Assembly: GCF_016920785.2 (NCBI RefSeq)
Contig: NW_024609884.1
Location: forward strand, 81,385,346-81,449,345
Source: Ixodes scapularis
Taxonomy: Eukaryota > Arthropoda > Arachnida > Ixodida > Ixodidae
Length of the DNA: 64,000 bases
Reading direction: 5' to 3'
Shown: piece by piece, positions 12,001 to 23,639 of the stretch
Position numbering within the stretch: the first letter of the stretch is position 1
Layout: each line of letters opens with the position of its first letter
Notes under the pieces: generated by a model
What the model was told of the DNA's origin: nothing
Database searches by the model: none
The model's input: only the letters and a program-made list of their open reading frames with translations
Made by a program: the position numbers and the translations under genes

Positions 12001-13250
12001 GGGTCTCCTATGATAGGTCCTCGTAGGCTGCTCAAGTAGGCCCCCTGTGGGTCCCCTGTGGAAACCCCATGTGGGCTGCGCAAGTAGGCCCGCTGTGGGT
12101 CTCCTGTGATAGGTCCACGTGGGCTGCTCAAGTAGACCCCCTGTGGGTCCCCTGAGGGAAGCCCATGTGTGCTGCCCAAGTAGGCCCGCTGTGAGTCTCC
12201 TGTGATAGGTTCACGTGGGCTGCTCAAGTAGGTACCCTGGGTCCCCTGTAGGAAGCCCATGTGGGCTGCCCAGTAGGCCCGCTGTGGGTCTCCTGTCACG
12301 TTCATGTGGGCTGCTCAATTAGGCCCTCTGTGGGTCCCCTGTGAGAAGCCTACGTGGACTGCCCAAGTAGGCCCGCTCTGGGTCTTCTGTGATAGGTCCA
12401 CATGGGCTGCTCAAGTAGGCCCCCTCGGGGCCTACTTGAGCAGCCCATATGGGCTCCTGTAAGATGCCCATATGGACTGCCCAAGTAGGCCCGCTGTGGG
12501 TCTTCTGTGATAGGTCCTCGTACACTGCTCAAGTAGGCCCCCTGTGGGTCCCCTGTGGGAACCCCATGTAGGCTGCCCAAATGGGCCCGCAGTGGGACTC
12601 CTGTGATAGGCCCACATGGGCTGCTCAAGTAGACCCCCTGTGGGTCCCCCGTGGGAAGCCCATGTGTGCTGCCCAAGTAGGCCCGCTGTGGGTTTCTTGT
12701 GATAGGTCCACGTGGGCTGCTGAAGTAAGACCCCTGTGGGTCCCCTGTGGGAAGCCCATGTGGGCTGCCCATCTAGGCCCGCTGTGGGACTCCTGTGCTA
12801 GCTCCACTTGGGCTTCTCAAGTAGAACCCTTGTGGGTCCCCTATGGGGAGCCCTTGTGGGCTGCCCAAGTAGGCCCGCTGTGGGTCTCTTGTGATAGGTT
12901 CACGTGGGCTGCTCAAGAAGGCCGCTGTGGGTCCCCTGTGGGAAGCCCATGTGGGCTGCCCAAGTAGGCCCGCTCTGGTTCTCTCTGATAGGTCCACGTC
13001 GGCTGCTCATGTAGGCCCCTGTGGGTCTCCTATGGGAAGTCCATGTGGGCTGACCAGTCGGCCCGCTCTATGTCCTCTGTGATAAGCCCACGTGGGCTGC
13101 CCAAGTAGGCTCCCTGTGGGTCCCACGTCGGAAGCTTAGAGGCTACACAAGTAGGCCCCCTGTAGGACCTACGAGTGAAGTACGTGTGGGCCGCCCAAGT
13201 AGAGGCCACTTCGACAGAAGCCTAGGTGGGCTGCCCAGGTAGGCCCCCTG
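9029..13250. repeat. Large satellite array: 48-bp units in 96-bp dimers
   Basis: The motif aagtaggcc recurs every 48 bp (9029, 9077, 9125 and so on). Two unit types alternate. Type A contains cgctgtgagtctcctgtgat and ends ccacgtgggctgctc. Type B contains ccctgtgtgtcccctgtggg and ends ccatgtgggctgcac. About 44 dimers are present. The unit length is a multiple of 3, so long frames open on the minus strand (up to 343 codons at 10390-11421) with a 32-residue period such as GAYLSSPRGPITGDSQ. Several frames are open at once and indels switch between them, which argues against a real protein. Units become irregular and diverged beyond about 13080, as expected for the older edge of an array. Type A units carry CACGTG. 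Confidence 0.9.
12402..12448. repeat. Perfect 22-bp hairpin inside the satellite
   Basis: The arm 12402-12423 (atgggctgctcaagtaggcc plus cc) is followed after 3 nt by its exact reverse complement (12427-12448). It marks a local inversion of part of one 48-bp unit within the otherwise head-to-tail array. Confidence 0.85.
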
Positions 13251-13947
13251 TTGGCCTTAAGAGGGGGTCCATGTGGGCTGCCCAAGGAGGCCCCCCGTGG
13301 GTATCGCGAGGGCAACACGCGTAGGTTTCCCCATTAGGCCCCCGTAGGTCCCACGCGAGAAGCCGAGGTGGTCTGCCCATCTCAAATCGCTGTGGGTCCT
13401 TCGATTGAAGCCCGGTGGGCAGCCCAAGTGGGGCCGACTTGGGCCCGAGTTGCAAATCCGAAGTGGGACCCACGTGAGCTGCTCACGTAGGATCCCCGTG
13501 GACCCCCGTTTTGGAGCCCGCTTTGTGCTACTTGGGTCCCGAATAGCCGCCATAACTTTAGTTGAAAAGAGGCAGACGGCAGCGCCCGATCGTGCCGTCT
13601 TGTGCTCTGCAAGTGCAGTTCCATCGAGGTTCGAACACTTGCAGAAAGACTTAAGTTCCCTCGGTGCATTGACCACAAAAGTGATGACGTCACAACGTGG
13701 CGCTTCGCTCCAGGGTCGTTTTAATGGACAAATTTATAGGGTCTCGACGTGAGGTAAGAAATTGTGTAATGAAAAAGTAAAAAAAAAAGAATTAAGGCTC
13801 CAACCCACGCTGTGGAGGTGGTTGGACATCGAAGCTGTGGAATCACCTGCAACAATTGCCCACTGCACTATAGACCCTTTTTATGGCAACCGCCACCAGG
13901 TGTTTGCCGCTGCTGCTGCCATACAGCCATAGAGTGCGACTAGAACC
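13251..13947. other. Decayed satellite edge and unassigned DNA
   Basis: Degenerate satellite pieces (gggctgcccaagtgg-like) can be followed to about 13500. From there to the LINE start nothing is recognised. The open frames at 13257-13752 lack motifs. Confidence 0.45.
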
Positions 13948-14850
13948 ATGAATGAGGTGTGCTTACCGTGTGGAATGTCCCTTCCCATTGCTGGACCTGT
14001 CGCGACCTGATCTGAATGTTCCTATAGTTACCACTCACTTAGAAACATGCAGCGGGATATCTGAAGCCATGTTCAAAAAGAAAGGAGAAGGTGTTAGAGT
14101 AGAATAGAAATTCCCGACTTGGCCAAAAGGGAAAACAGAGCAGTCAATCTTTCAGGGAGACTAGACCCTCGGAGACTGACATAACAATGATGTTCACTTC
14201 AATTAGTCAAAAACTCGAAATTTTCACAAATTTAAAAGTAACGGTAGAGGGTATCGAGCAATCTATAAAGATGATGTCGCATTACTACGACGAGGTCATG
14301 TCCCAAGTGGCAACTCCAAATGCTGACATAAAAGATTTAAAAGCACGGGTCACGAAACTTGAGGAGAGCAAAAATGATGTTTCCCAGTTGAAAGACGGAC
14401 TGAATGACCTCGAGTGGAGGAGCAGGCGCTAAAATCTGGAATTTCATGGGCATTCCGTTAACTAATAATGAAGACTTGCTCGAGAAGATAAACGACGTAG
14501 CAGCTAAGATCGGTGTACCAGATCTTACGTCGCCGGAGGTGGTGTCAGCACACCGGCTCCCTCCGAAACTTGGAAAGGTTCCAGCAGTCATTGTTCGCTT
14601 CGCAAAACAGCAAACTTGAGATCAATGGCTCGACAGTAAGAATGAACTAAGAAAACAGCGGTGTGAGATCTACATCCAAGAAAACATGACCCGGCAAAAC
14701 AGGAAGCTGCTTCGCGCTGCGAAAGACTGGGCGAGTGCCAACCGATTCAAGTATGCATGGCATAAAACCGGAAAGATTCTTGTGTGCGAAAAAGATGGAG
14801 ATCGACCTTTTGTTGTTGAGAATGTGGATGACCTTGCAAAGATTCGATAA
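13948..14850 (+). pseudogene. LINE ORF1 protein remnant (Cys/His finger, coiled coil, RRM-like)
   Basis: From the ATG at 13948 the peptide starts MNEVCLPCGMSLP, then ECSYSYH, and after a frameshift TCSGISEAMFKKKGEG. That spacing of Cys-x2-Cys ... Cys ... His ... Cys resembles a PHD-type finger. The 14187-14432 part is a heptad-rich coiled coil (SQKLEIF, VTKLEESKNDVSQLKDGL) ending LEWRSRR, followed after a stop and a 1-nt shift by the NLEFHGIP block and an RRM/CTD-like region (AHRLPPKLGKVPAVIVRF; ENMTRQNRKLL). This is the usual order for L1/CR1-type ORF1 RNA-binding proteins. Internal stops at 14430 and about 14617 disable it. Confidence 0.75.
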
Positions 14851-15031
14851 TTCAACTTTCTTGTTTGTGTAATATGTTACTTCAGGTCATCTTGCGAGAT
14901 GGCGACTGCCAACATTTTATTGCCGCGAGAACTTAAAGTAATTTGGGCGCTAAATGCGCGTCCTCACTGAAATGTTTTCATCTAAACACAAGATCTGCCA
15001 AAGATAAATCTGCTGATTTGGAGTTTTTTTT

Positions 15032-15637
15032 TTGGATGAGATGGATGTCTCTTTCGACGTAATCATGCTATCGGAAACTTGGTATAAATCTGACAGTAAT
15101 GCTTTCAAACTTCCTGATTACAATACCCATTCTGTAAATCGGCCATCTCAGCGCGGTGGTGGTGTTGCCATGTTAATTCATAAATTAATGAGCTACGAAC
15201 TTTTATCTGAGTATTTTCGCTCTAACGATGACTATGAGGTACTGTCAATAAAAATAGATAAACATGTTGTGTCTGTATTTTATCGTCCCCCAGATGGAAA
15301 ATTTGTGAATTTTTGGATGGCTTTTTTGTGTTTATAGAAGAAAAACAGTACAACTTAATTTGGGGAGGGGCTCTTAATATTGGCATGTTAAGCGATAGTA
15401 GTGAAAAATATTACAACGCTTTTTCAGGTAAACTGGTGCGTGAACGTTTTACATCAACCGACACGTATTACTACCACGCCAGAAATGTTGATTGATTTAT
15501 TGATTTCCAATTTTGAGCTGTGTAAAACAAAATCAGGTGTGATAGCTTGTGATATCAGTGACCACTTTGACACTTTCTTTTGTTTAGATGAAAATATCTT
15601 TACTGTACCAGAAAGAGTATATTTTACACAACATTGA
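15032..15637 (+). pseudogene. LINE APE-type endonuclease fragment
   Basis: The frame at 15032-15337 shows VIMLSETWYKSD (endonuclease motif around the catalytic Glu), NRPSQRGGGVAMLIH and VSVFYRPPDGK. After a frameshift, 15401-15637 gives QPTRITTTPEMLIDLLISN and CDISDHFDTFFCL (the terminal SDH motif). The central catalytic NAD-type segment is damaged (WGGALNIGM in place of a GDFN-type motif). Confidence 0.8.
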
Positions 15638-16726
15638 AGATAGAAATGTTGTCCTAGGCATTTTCATAGACTTTACAAAAGCATTTGATTATATTAACCA
15701 CGAGCTACTCATTCGAAAACTTGAGTTTTATGGTATCAGAAGACCATGCAGCACTCCTCATTAAATCATACTTAGAACGTCGCCAACAGTTCGTTAATAT
15801 TAGCGGCCACTTATCCAATAAAAATCAATTAAATCTGGAGTACCACAAGGCAGTATACTAGGGCCATTACTGTTTAATATATACATCAATGATATCGTTA
15901 ACATAGCAGAAAACATAAAGTTTATCATTTACGCTGATGACACCAGCCTCTTTTTTTCAGCTAAAAATTGCAATGAAATCTCATGTGTTGCGAATAAAAC
16001 CATAAGAATTCTAGAAACCTGAGCTAGTTCAAATAATCTTATCATCAATAAGAAAAAAAAAAATAAAGCCGACCTTTTTCAGCCCCAGAAATAGGAATAT
16101 TATCCTAACAAGTGACATTTTCTTAGACTCGTGTCCAATCGAAATAGTAAACACATTTAAAATATTGGGAGTAATTTTCTCAAAGCACATGTCTTGGACC
16201 GAACATGTGGGCTATTAAATTTCTAAACTAGCCAGAATAACTGGTATGTTACATAGACATCGTCATATTGTTCCTATTGGAGTTAAGCTGATTTTATATA
16301 ACTTATTTTTTTTCTCACCTGAACTACTGTCATCTAGTCTGGGGTACCACCACACAAACTAATCTCCAAAAACTATTTTTACTGCAAAAAAGAGTGCTAA
16401 GTTTCATATGCAACGTGCCGTATAATTTTCATACTAACTAAATTTTCGTTGGGCTGGGTGTTCTGAATGTATTTCAATATTGTGCTTTTAGACTGTGTGT
16501 AAAATATAAAGAGGAATATCGGGATATAAACAGCTTTTTGTACGCTTAGCATCCCTCAGAAACAAACCTATAACATATTGCACTCGCCATTCCGATTTCT
16601 GGGTAGTAGATGCATCTTGTATACTGACTATGGTTTACAGATGATTGAAGAAACACTGCCAACGTTTCGCAACAAAATGATCCGGTCTAATTTCGATATA
16701 GAATCCTGTAACATGTGTGATATGAA

Positions 16727-16866
16727 GAGACATTTTCTGTCAAAGTAATTATGTGATTACACTGCGTCCCTCGTAGGTGTTTTTCTTTTTTGTTTGCTCC
16801 TCGCTTTGATATTAGGAGATATTTTTCTATCAAAGTATTTATGTGATTACACTCATTCCCTCCTAA
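16727..16866 (+). repeat. 90-bp tandem duplication in a LINE 3' UTR
   Basis: The segment with caaagtaattatgtgattacac (16741 on) recurs as caaagtatttatgtgattacac (16831 on), a 90-bp period, with diverged copies of the flanking ctc/cctcgtagg text. It lies between the RT end and the ATT tail of the LINE. Confidence 0.7.
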
Positions 16867-17052
16867 GGGTTTTCTGTTTTCTCTTTGCCTTTTTTTTTTC
16901 CTTTATATAATTTCTTGTGTGTGCTTTTGCAACCGTTGTGTACCTGTGAGGGCGCTGAAAACCAGTCAAGCTGCTTAGACAGCTTTTTTCCTCAGCTCCC
17001 ACCATATTGATATGGTGAATAAAGCTATTATTATTATTATTATTATTATTAG

Positions 17053-18083
17053 GTGGTGCTCCAGTCTTTGACGTGCCAGAGAACTCTCGGTTTATAAAAA
17101 TAATGGACAAAGGTCACCTGAACACCACTGGTTGAAATGTAGATAGAACTTTTGACCACTAATTCTCCAGGTGAACGCCAAAAGAGCGAAGGAGTGTGAG
17201 ATCTGATAAAATGTTTCGAGTAGTCTTGTAAACCAACTTGCCTCTTCCAAGATGTAATATTGTCCAGCCGAGGGCCCTCGTTAAATATCCAACATATTGT
17301 CCGTGTAGCATTTATGCTTTCTAGCATTGGTGACATAAACAAGCTCAACAGGCTTGCAAAGACGGTACGACCGGAAGTTGCTTACGACTCAAGCGGCAGT
17401 TGATGTTTGTAAACAGCAAAAGGTATATGTCAAATGATTGACGAAAAAAAAAGTAAATGCATTTCACCAAAACTTTTTTTACATGAAAGACTTCGTATGC
17501 TGCCGTTGCCGCGGCAGCTTATGCAACCGCTATCTTTACCGAAAAAACGCATGCTGGGAGCGCTACGTGCTTCGCATTGTTAGCGGGACTAGTGACGTCA
17601 ATCCACACTTCGTTCTCCCGTTGCCGCGGCAGCTTATGCAGCCGCTATCTTTACCGAGAAATGCATGCGGGGAGCGCTACGTGCTTATCATCGTTCGCGC
17701 GCGCCTCATAATCTATCACGTCGTTTTGACACTAGTTTTGTGGTTTTCTTATTGAAGCAAGTGTCAAAACCACATCATTAATGATAAGTCGTGCGCGAAC
17801 GATAAGGTGCGCGCGTGTTTTTTTTTTGTCTAATCATTAAGACTTTTTTATCGTCTCATGCAGTAGCACGACGCGATGACAAAAATCTGTAATAACGTTT
17901 CACAACCGGTTTGTCCTTGCTAGCAGGTGACACAATGGCCTCGAGGGTTCAGTGGTTCTTTCTGAGGGAGTGCGCGACCCCGTTGAATAAGGTTCTTTTT
18001 TTTTTAAAGAAATACTGCTAATCTCATATGGAGATTATAGCAAGTGGGATACGAATATAATGAAAAATAATATACAAGGGCAG
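17053..18083. other. Unassigned DNA with direct repeats and a hairpin
   Basis: Two direct copies of gttgccgcggcagcttatgc...ccgctatctttaccga...gggagcgctacgtgctt start at 17505 and 17620 (115-bp period). Just downstream, gttttgacact (17723-17733) pairs with agtgtcaaaac (17760-17770), flanked by gcgcgcg-rich arms. This looks like the end of a foldback or MITE element. There is no coding sequence. Confidence 0.5.
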
Positions 18084-18970
18084 TGTCACAGTCGCCCCCA
18101 CCTGGAGGTTAGAGGCACTATTCCCCCTTGACGGTTCGCCCGCCGGCCCTCTACAACGACTGAGAACAGTATTTATTTTTGTTGAGGCCGGTCAGCCCGC
18201 GTGGTTGGCGCGTGTGCCCAAGTCGGGGGAGAACGAAATCAGTTCAGGCGGACTCATATAGACTGAACAATGAACAATATATTTACTTGAAAGAAAAAGA
18301 AATATAAATTCAAGGTTGGCACAAAGGCAAACGATACACAACAAAAAGAAAACCCCAAAGCTCCCCACGGAACTTCAATCAGTATTAAAACCAAATGAAA
18401 CAATAGAGAAACGGTTGGCGCGCTACAGAAATTCAAAATAAAGACAATGAAACAAAGGACCCAAGCCAGGGACGGAGAGCAAGTGAAAGTAAAACGTCCG
18501 GAAGAGTAAAGTTCGAAGTGTACGGACGGGTCTCACTCAAATTTGGTGTCGGAGGGGCGTCGTCGGGCTCTCGGCGGTGGTGAGCTGGCAGGAGGACGGC
18601 GGCGATGACGATGAAGAGGCCCAGAAGAAATCGCGTTGCCGGACCGCCATCCCCGCCGACTTAACCCCGTAACCACGAACGTCCTGCCCCTTGACGACCC
18701 AAAAAACTCTCCCCGAAACTATCCGCTCCTCACGAAAACCGTCTCAACCGTCCCTCTCCACGGCGACGTATTTCCCGCCTTTGTCGGCGCCGAAGGCACC
18801 CCCGAGGAAAAGAAAAACAAGCAAACAGAACCGGGTTTCGTCTTGCCGTTTTTAGTTGCCGCAACCCGAGCCGGCGCACCGGAAAGGTAAATCAGCGATG
18901 GGCGAGCAGCACGAAAACACTAAGAAAAAAAAGATCGCGAGAGAATCGGCCGGCGCCAGAGTTTGTGACA
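18084..18970 (-). mobile_element. Probable solo LTR, minus orientation
   Basis: The 887-bp segment begins tgtcaca and ends tgtgaca (TG...CA with 7-bp inverted termini). On the minus strand it reads TGTCACAAACT..., has a TATA-like ctatatgag at about 18250, a poly(A) signal AATAAA (reverse of 18173-18178) near the 3' end, and finishes GGGGGCGACTGTGACA. These are LTR features. No internal gag-pol flanks it. The flanks ggcag and atcag are not a clean target duplication, so the ends are tentative. Confidence 0.55.
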
Positions 18971-19139
18971 ATCAGTTATACTGGCACTCCCATCCTCCAC
19001 CAGACAGTAGCAAAACACAACACATTATACTAAACGCGTGACAAACAAATCAAGAGATCCCAATTCCACTGCCTCTCAATGAAGCCCGTTCCACTCCTCT
19101 ACGTGGAAGAAACCAAAACTCGAAACAATCATTACGAGG

Positions 19140-19760
19140 AATAAATGAAACTATGAATAAACTATGTTTTTGTCTTGTTATGTAGTCATGAATACAAAGT
19201 TTAAAATGCCCATGAATAATCTGATATAAAAGTTTTCAACTACATACCCGATTTCTTTCTGTCATTGACTGGAGGCCACATCTTTGAACAAGACTGTATA
19301 CTGAAGTCACCCTATAGGTATTAAATATAAATCTAGCAGCTTTGTTTTAAATTCTGTCTAATTTCGCCAAGTTTAACTTTGTAAATGGGTCCCAGATTAC
19401 GTTAACATATTCTAATTTAGGCCGAATAATAGTTTTATAAGCTAGTAATTTCGTTTCGGAGGGGGAGTATTTCAGAGTTTTTTTTTTTTTTTAAGAAAGA
19501 CGAGCTCACGAAGACCATTCGAAGTAACGTAATTAATATGCTCATTCCAGCTGAGGCGGTTGATAATCCGAATCCCCAGATATTTGTATTATGAAACCTC
19601 TACTAGGTTGTGGCTTGCTATGTTATATTTAAACTCGAGGGGCTTCTTTTTGTGATTAACAGTCATAAACACATCTTTTTCATAATTTATGCACATCTGC
19701 CAAGAGCTATACACTATTTATTAATCAGACCTAGATCTTGGTGACAATCGACGAAACTTC
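19140..19760 (-). mobile_element. LINE RT C-terminal fragment, minus strand
   Basis: The minus-strand translation, with frameshifts, gives FMTVNHKKKPLEFKYNIAS-like, YKYLGIRIINRLSWNEHI-like, LKYSPSETKLLAYKTIIRP and KLEYVNVIWDP blocks. These are typical of the region downstream of the RT catalytic core in CR1/Jockey-type LINEs. Only this 3' part remains and it carries stops and an A-run insertion (about 19480). Confidence 0.75.
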
Positions 19761-20939
19761 TATTCTCGGGGTCAGCTTTATGGGGGATTTTTTGGAAGAA
19801 AAAGTGCCCGTACGCAGCTTTCATCGACGCTCGAGGTACGCAAACGCCTTTCCGTGGAGCTCGCTTTCGCAATATTTGAGAAGGTGAAAAAGCTCTGAAG
19901 ACAAATTGGCCGAATCAGGCACGACGACGACATGAAGTGTATCAAGGCTGAAGTGCAAGCCAGCGAGAGTTTTAAGAATTTCTCACAGCACGGTTGCTTC
20001 AGTGCATATATGCGTGATCAAACGAACTGTCCGTAAAAAAATATACATTTTCGCAGATGAAGACGGATTGACCAGCGTAAATCAGAAAATATAGATTTAA
20101 TCGTCGAACTTGTGCAGAGAAATAAAAGAGAGGAGTAGCATCGACGGCGGCAGCAGTGCGACGATGCGGCTGCGTGACAGGTGGCTGTAAGCCGACAAAG
20201 TCGCGCTCGGCTCTTTATCTACCAGCCTCGACATCTGTGATTCGACCCAGAATGTTCGTTAGTGAGCGAGAGGGAGACTGATTAGGCAATATCATTCCGA
20301 CATCCTTATCTTTTACACACGGGGTAAGAGTAAATTCGAGTCTTTTAGAGGCACGGACGTTCCTTCACAGTTATGCGCGCTTGGAGTCTAACTTATAACT
20401 GTAGAATCAGTGGGATTTTTTTTATTTCAGTGTGATGACTACAAGGCAGGAACGAAACACACACTCATATTGCAAGCCTGAAAAACGTAGTTTGGGGTCT
20501 CAAACCGCTCCTGTTAGAGTCAAAATAATTGTTACTTCCATTACAATGCACGTCAACTGCAAAATCAAAAAAAAAAAAAAAAAAAGGGCTCGACGCTGTT
20601 TTGATATCACATTCTAAATATATGCTTTTCTCGGTGCATTTTTATCGGATCTCCATGCGGGGGATGATTTTCGTCAGACAGTATCCCGTATCGTACAAAA
20701 ATGCAATTCGTTATAAAGGTGACCAGTTTTCTTAGGCCTGCCATGTACCAAATAAATAGAATATCAGAATCGTATTATTGCGTAAACGATTCAAACTTGC
20801 AGACGGCATACTTCAGTCTTTCTGTGTGCGTTCATCATGCGTTCGTCGTCTGCAAGAGGCATTTCGAGGTATCTCGAGGACCGGAAGTTGGCGCCGTAAA
20901 TATTTCAGAAAACGCCGATACTCGGCAAACTTCTGTCGA
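19761..20939. other. Unassigned non-coding DNA
   Basis: No gene or repeat is recognised. An A-run lies at 20567-20584. The short frames 20432-20969 have no domain motifs. Confidence 0.4.
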
Positions 20940-22266
20940 GGGGTGATTCCACGTCAGTTCATGCAATGATGGACCGGGTCATAGTTTCTATATTTTTGTT
21001 AAAAATATATATCAAAGCCATGTTCTTGAAAGCAACATTCAGCTATATGTGAACGCCGTAACAATTTTTTCTTTTTTTTGCTGAGATTTAAAATAGAGAA
21101 GCTCGAGGCGTGGAAACTGAGATGATTTCAGGATGCTACTTTGCACACTCGTCATTTTCTCATCGAAGCTTTCACTTCACCATAACCTTTTTAATACGTT
21201 TTACAAAAGATATACAACACATACACTAAAAATTAAAAATACCAATAAAATATTTCTATGCAAACAAAAAAATCATACATGCATACAAACGCGTTTTACA
21301 GACATATTCAAAAATTTTTTTGCAAATAAACACTCTTTCATAATACTTCACAAAACATATCAAAAGGTGTGTCATTAAATATTATTTACGAATATTTAAA
21401 TATAATATGCCCACCCTTAATTATCTTTTTGTTGTTAACGCGGAAATGCGGCTGATTTCTCGAAATATGGCAAGATTGGGCGTCGATATTTAAAAAAAAA
21501 AGCTCCATCTTTTATTTTTTTTAAAACTCCCCTTGGCACTTTCCAGCGACTTGAACTAACCTGTGATGGCAAAAGATTGAGTAACATATTACCTCTGAAC
21601 GGGAAGAGCTATGACAAACCTTCACTCGGAGCGAGCCAACGTATTCGTCGTAGCGGCTTTGCCGCACAGCACCAAACATTTTGAGCGGTAGTTACGGCTT
21701 GTATTTTATAGTATTAAAATTATTTTTTTTTCATAAGGGGTGAGTATCAGTGACGTGAAAAGGGACTTTGAGCTGGAATACCATTAATTAGCTTACAATT
21801 CACAGAAACAAAACGGCCCCACTCTGCAAATTCGCTAACTATGCGTACATAAGCTTAAAACTCTCAGTTGCGCGAGTGGCCATGTATACATCCGGCCTCT
21901 CGGCATATGGTGACTTCCACAGATGAGATGGCTGGATTCATCTGACAGGTTTTACTGTGGCCCACTTTGCTTGCTTTACCGCACAAAACTCTCGAACTCG
22001 AAGACAGTTGTGAGCACTGCGCGGAGTGGTTTGACGCGTTCCGTGAAGCGCTGAAGAAATGCAGTTTCCACCAAGAACGTAAGCGATTGTACACGCTTCT
22101 GCCACCAAGAATCTCGAAGAAAAAAATATTGCGTCTCGTGCCGGAAGCGTCTGCCTACATGATTGATCAAACAAGAAAACTGAAGCGCAAAGGTGGTGTA
22201 TGGGCAACCCCTGATCACTACACGGGGGAAAAAGGCGAATGCCGAAGACGTGAGGGTTGTAATTGA

Positions 22267-22903
22267 GTATTACACACGCGACGACCTCGCATGCTCTGTT
22301 CAAAGCCCCAACCAAAACTGGGCGGTTGTGATCCCCTGTTAGAATTAACAAAATTTATTAAAAGAGCAAACAACGAAACCGTTAGGGAAAAATGACCGCA
22401 TCTCCACCCGGTGAATGATGCTGATTGGGGCGAAGCTCTGGTGGTGCTGATGATACTGATTTTATTGTTCATAGGTAGTGATGATGGTGCGGAATTTCTT
22501 TTTTATTGCTCATAGGTTGTGCTGAGTTCCGGGTTGCGTTTCGAGTTCATTATTACTGCTTTATGATCGGTGAAATGCAGAGTCAGTGGTTCTTCAGACG
22601 GATCAGATTGGATCCGCTAGAAGCCGTGGGAACGCATCTCGACCGCTTAAGTCAACGGTCCATGTCAAAAAGAGAATGTGTAGTATGGATCGTGGTTATA
22701 TACGCAGTTGAGCACTTGACCACAGCGCCCTCTCGTCTATAAACGTTGAGCCAATGTATGCAAAGTTTAACGCGATTATATACGCATTTGACCGTAGCGC
22801 CCACTCCTGTATAGACGTTGAGCGGCTACATGCAACGTTTCATCCATGACAGAAACCCCAGCTCTTGAGTTACTACCACATCTCAGAGCCCCCTACTCCT
22901 CCC
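22267..22903. other. Insertion in the transposase pseudogene, with short direct repeats
   Basis: No coding motif is seen. Two diverged direct copies of tatatacgca...ttga...agcgccc...tata-acgttgagc lie at about 22697-22768 and 22777-22840, indicating a small tandem duplication. Confidence 0.45.
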
Positions 22904-23020
22904 GCAGTCGTGGCCGAGTGGTTAAGGCGATGGACTAGAAATACGTGGCCGAGTGGTTAAGGCGATGGACTAGAAACACATTGGGGTCTCCCGGCACAGG
23001 TTAAAATCCTGTCGACTGCG
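22904..23020 (+). pseudogene. tRNA-Ser(AGA)-like pseudogene with 35-bp internal duplication
   Basis: The ends gcagtcgtggccgagtggtt and gtcgactgc pair as an acceptor stem, and the anticodon-loop context ggactagaaa fits tRNA-Ser with anticodon AGA. The 35-bp segment from 22909 to 22943 (cgtggccgagtggttaaggc...) is repeated at 22944-22978. Removing one copy would leave about 82 nt, a normal tRNA-Ser length. The T-loop B box reads ggttaaaatcc instead of ggttcgaatcc. A T-run terminator follows (about 23025-23042). The duplication and the damaged B box make it a pseudogene. Confidence 0.85.
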
Positions 23021-23639
23021 CAAACATTTTTTTTTTTTTTTTAAGAGGACAGATGGCATGGCAATCGATGTGAGCACGGACGCCGGACAAGGCTAGACCC
23101 AAAGAAGCTTGGCCCCTAAACGGACGTCGTCAAAGCCATGATCAACGACATGTCCAAAGTCGTAAAAAGGTTTATGACCCGCTCTATTAAGGAAGTTTAC
23201 CAGCCGTTTAGGAAGGACCATCCCCATCCAGAACAAGGCATCTCCAAATTTTATTTCCTACTACCAAAATGAGTGAAAAAAAGTCCCGAGCATGAGGTGT
23301 CCGCATGCATATATTGCGTTAATTTTCAGTTGCTTTTAACGGCCATGACAAATGCTCCAAAGAAGACATTTACCGAAGACGACCTCAAGCGCATCTACCT
23401 CTGCTGCGCCGTTCCGAAAATCGTTCCTTAGAACGATTGCTTCCTGTGCCCTTCCGAAAAGTGCCCAAAAACGCAGAGCATCTCGCTGCAGTCACTCCAC
23501 CTCGACGAAGACCAAGCTTAGATCTGTTTCGCGTTATGGGACGTCGGCGAACTCGTCAAAAAGAGACACTTCCGCCTTCCTGAGGGAGCTGGAGAGCGAA
23601 AAGTATATAAGGCATTCTGACATCCGTGACCTTCAACAT

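Larger units (their letters stand above)
13948..17052 (+). mobile_element. Degraded LINE with ORF1, endonuclease, RT and (ATT)n tail
   Basis: Order along the plus strand: ORF1 with an N-terminal Cys/His finger (from 13948), a coiled coil and an RRM/CTD-like part (14187-14850); an APE-type endonuclease (15032-15640); RT core (about 15640-16000) and RT C-terminal pieces (16000-16740); a 3' UTR; and a tail of ATT repeats at about 17029-17052. Stops and frameshifts occur throughout. The endonuclease C-terminus is joined almost directly to the middle of the RT (FIDFTKAFD), so the N-terminal fingers of RT are deleted. The RT boxes that remain are GVPQGSILGPLLFNIYIND and YADD (15930-15941). It is non-functional. 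Confidence 0.85.

Noticed and set aside
9029..13250. CRISPR-like array
   Set aside because: Units are contiguous 48-bp repeats without unique spacers, in a eukaryotic context.
18636..19041. Frames 18636-18890 and 18856-19041 as small genes
   Set aside because: They lie within or overlap a probable solo LTR in the opposite orientation and have low-complexity composition.
22904..23020. Functional tRNA-Ser gene
   Set aside because: The 35-bp internal duplication and the altered B box (ggttaaaatcc) would prevent a normal cloverleaf and efficient Pol III transcription.
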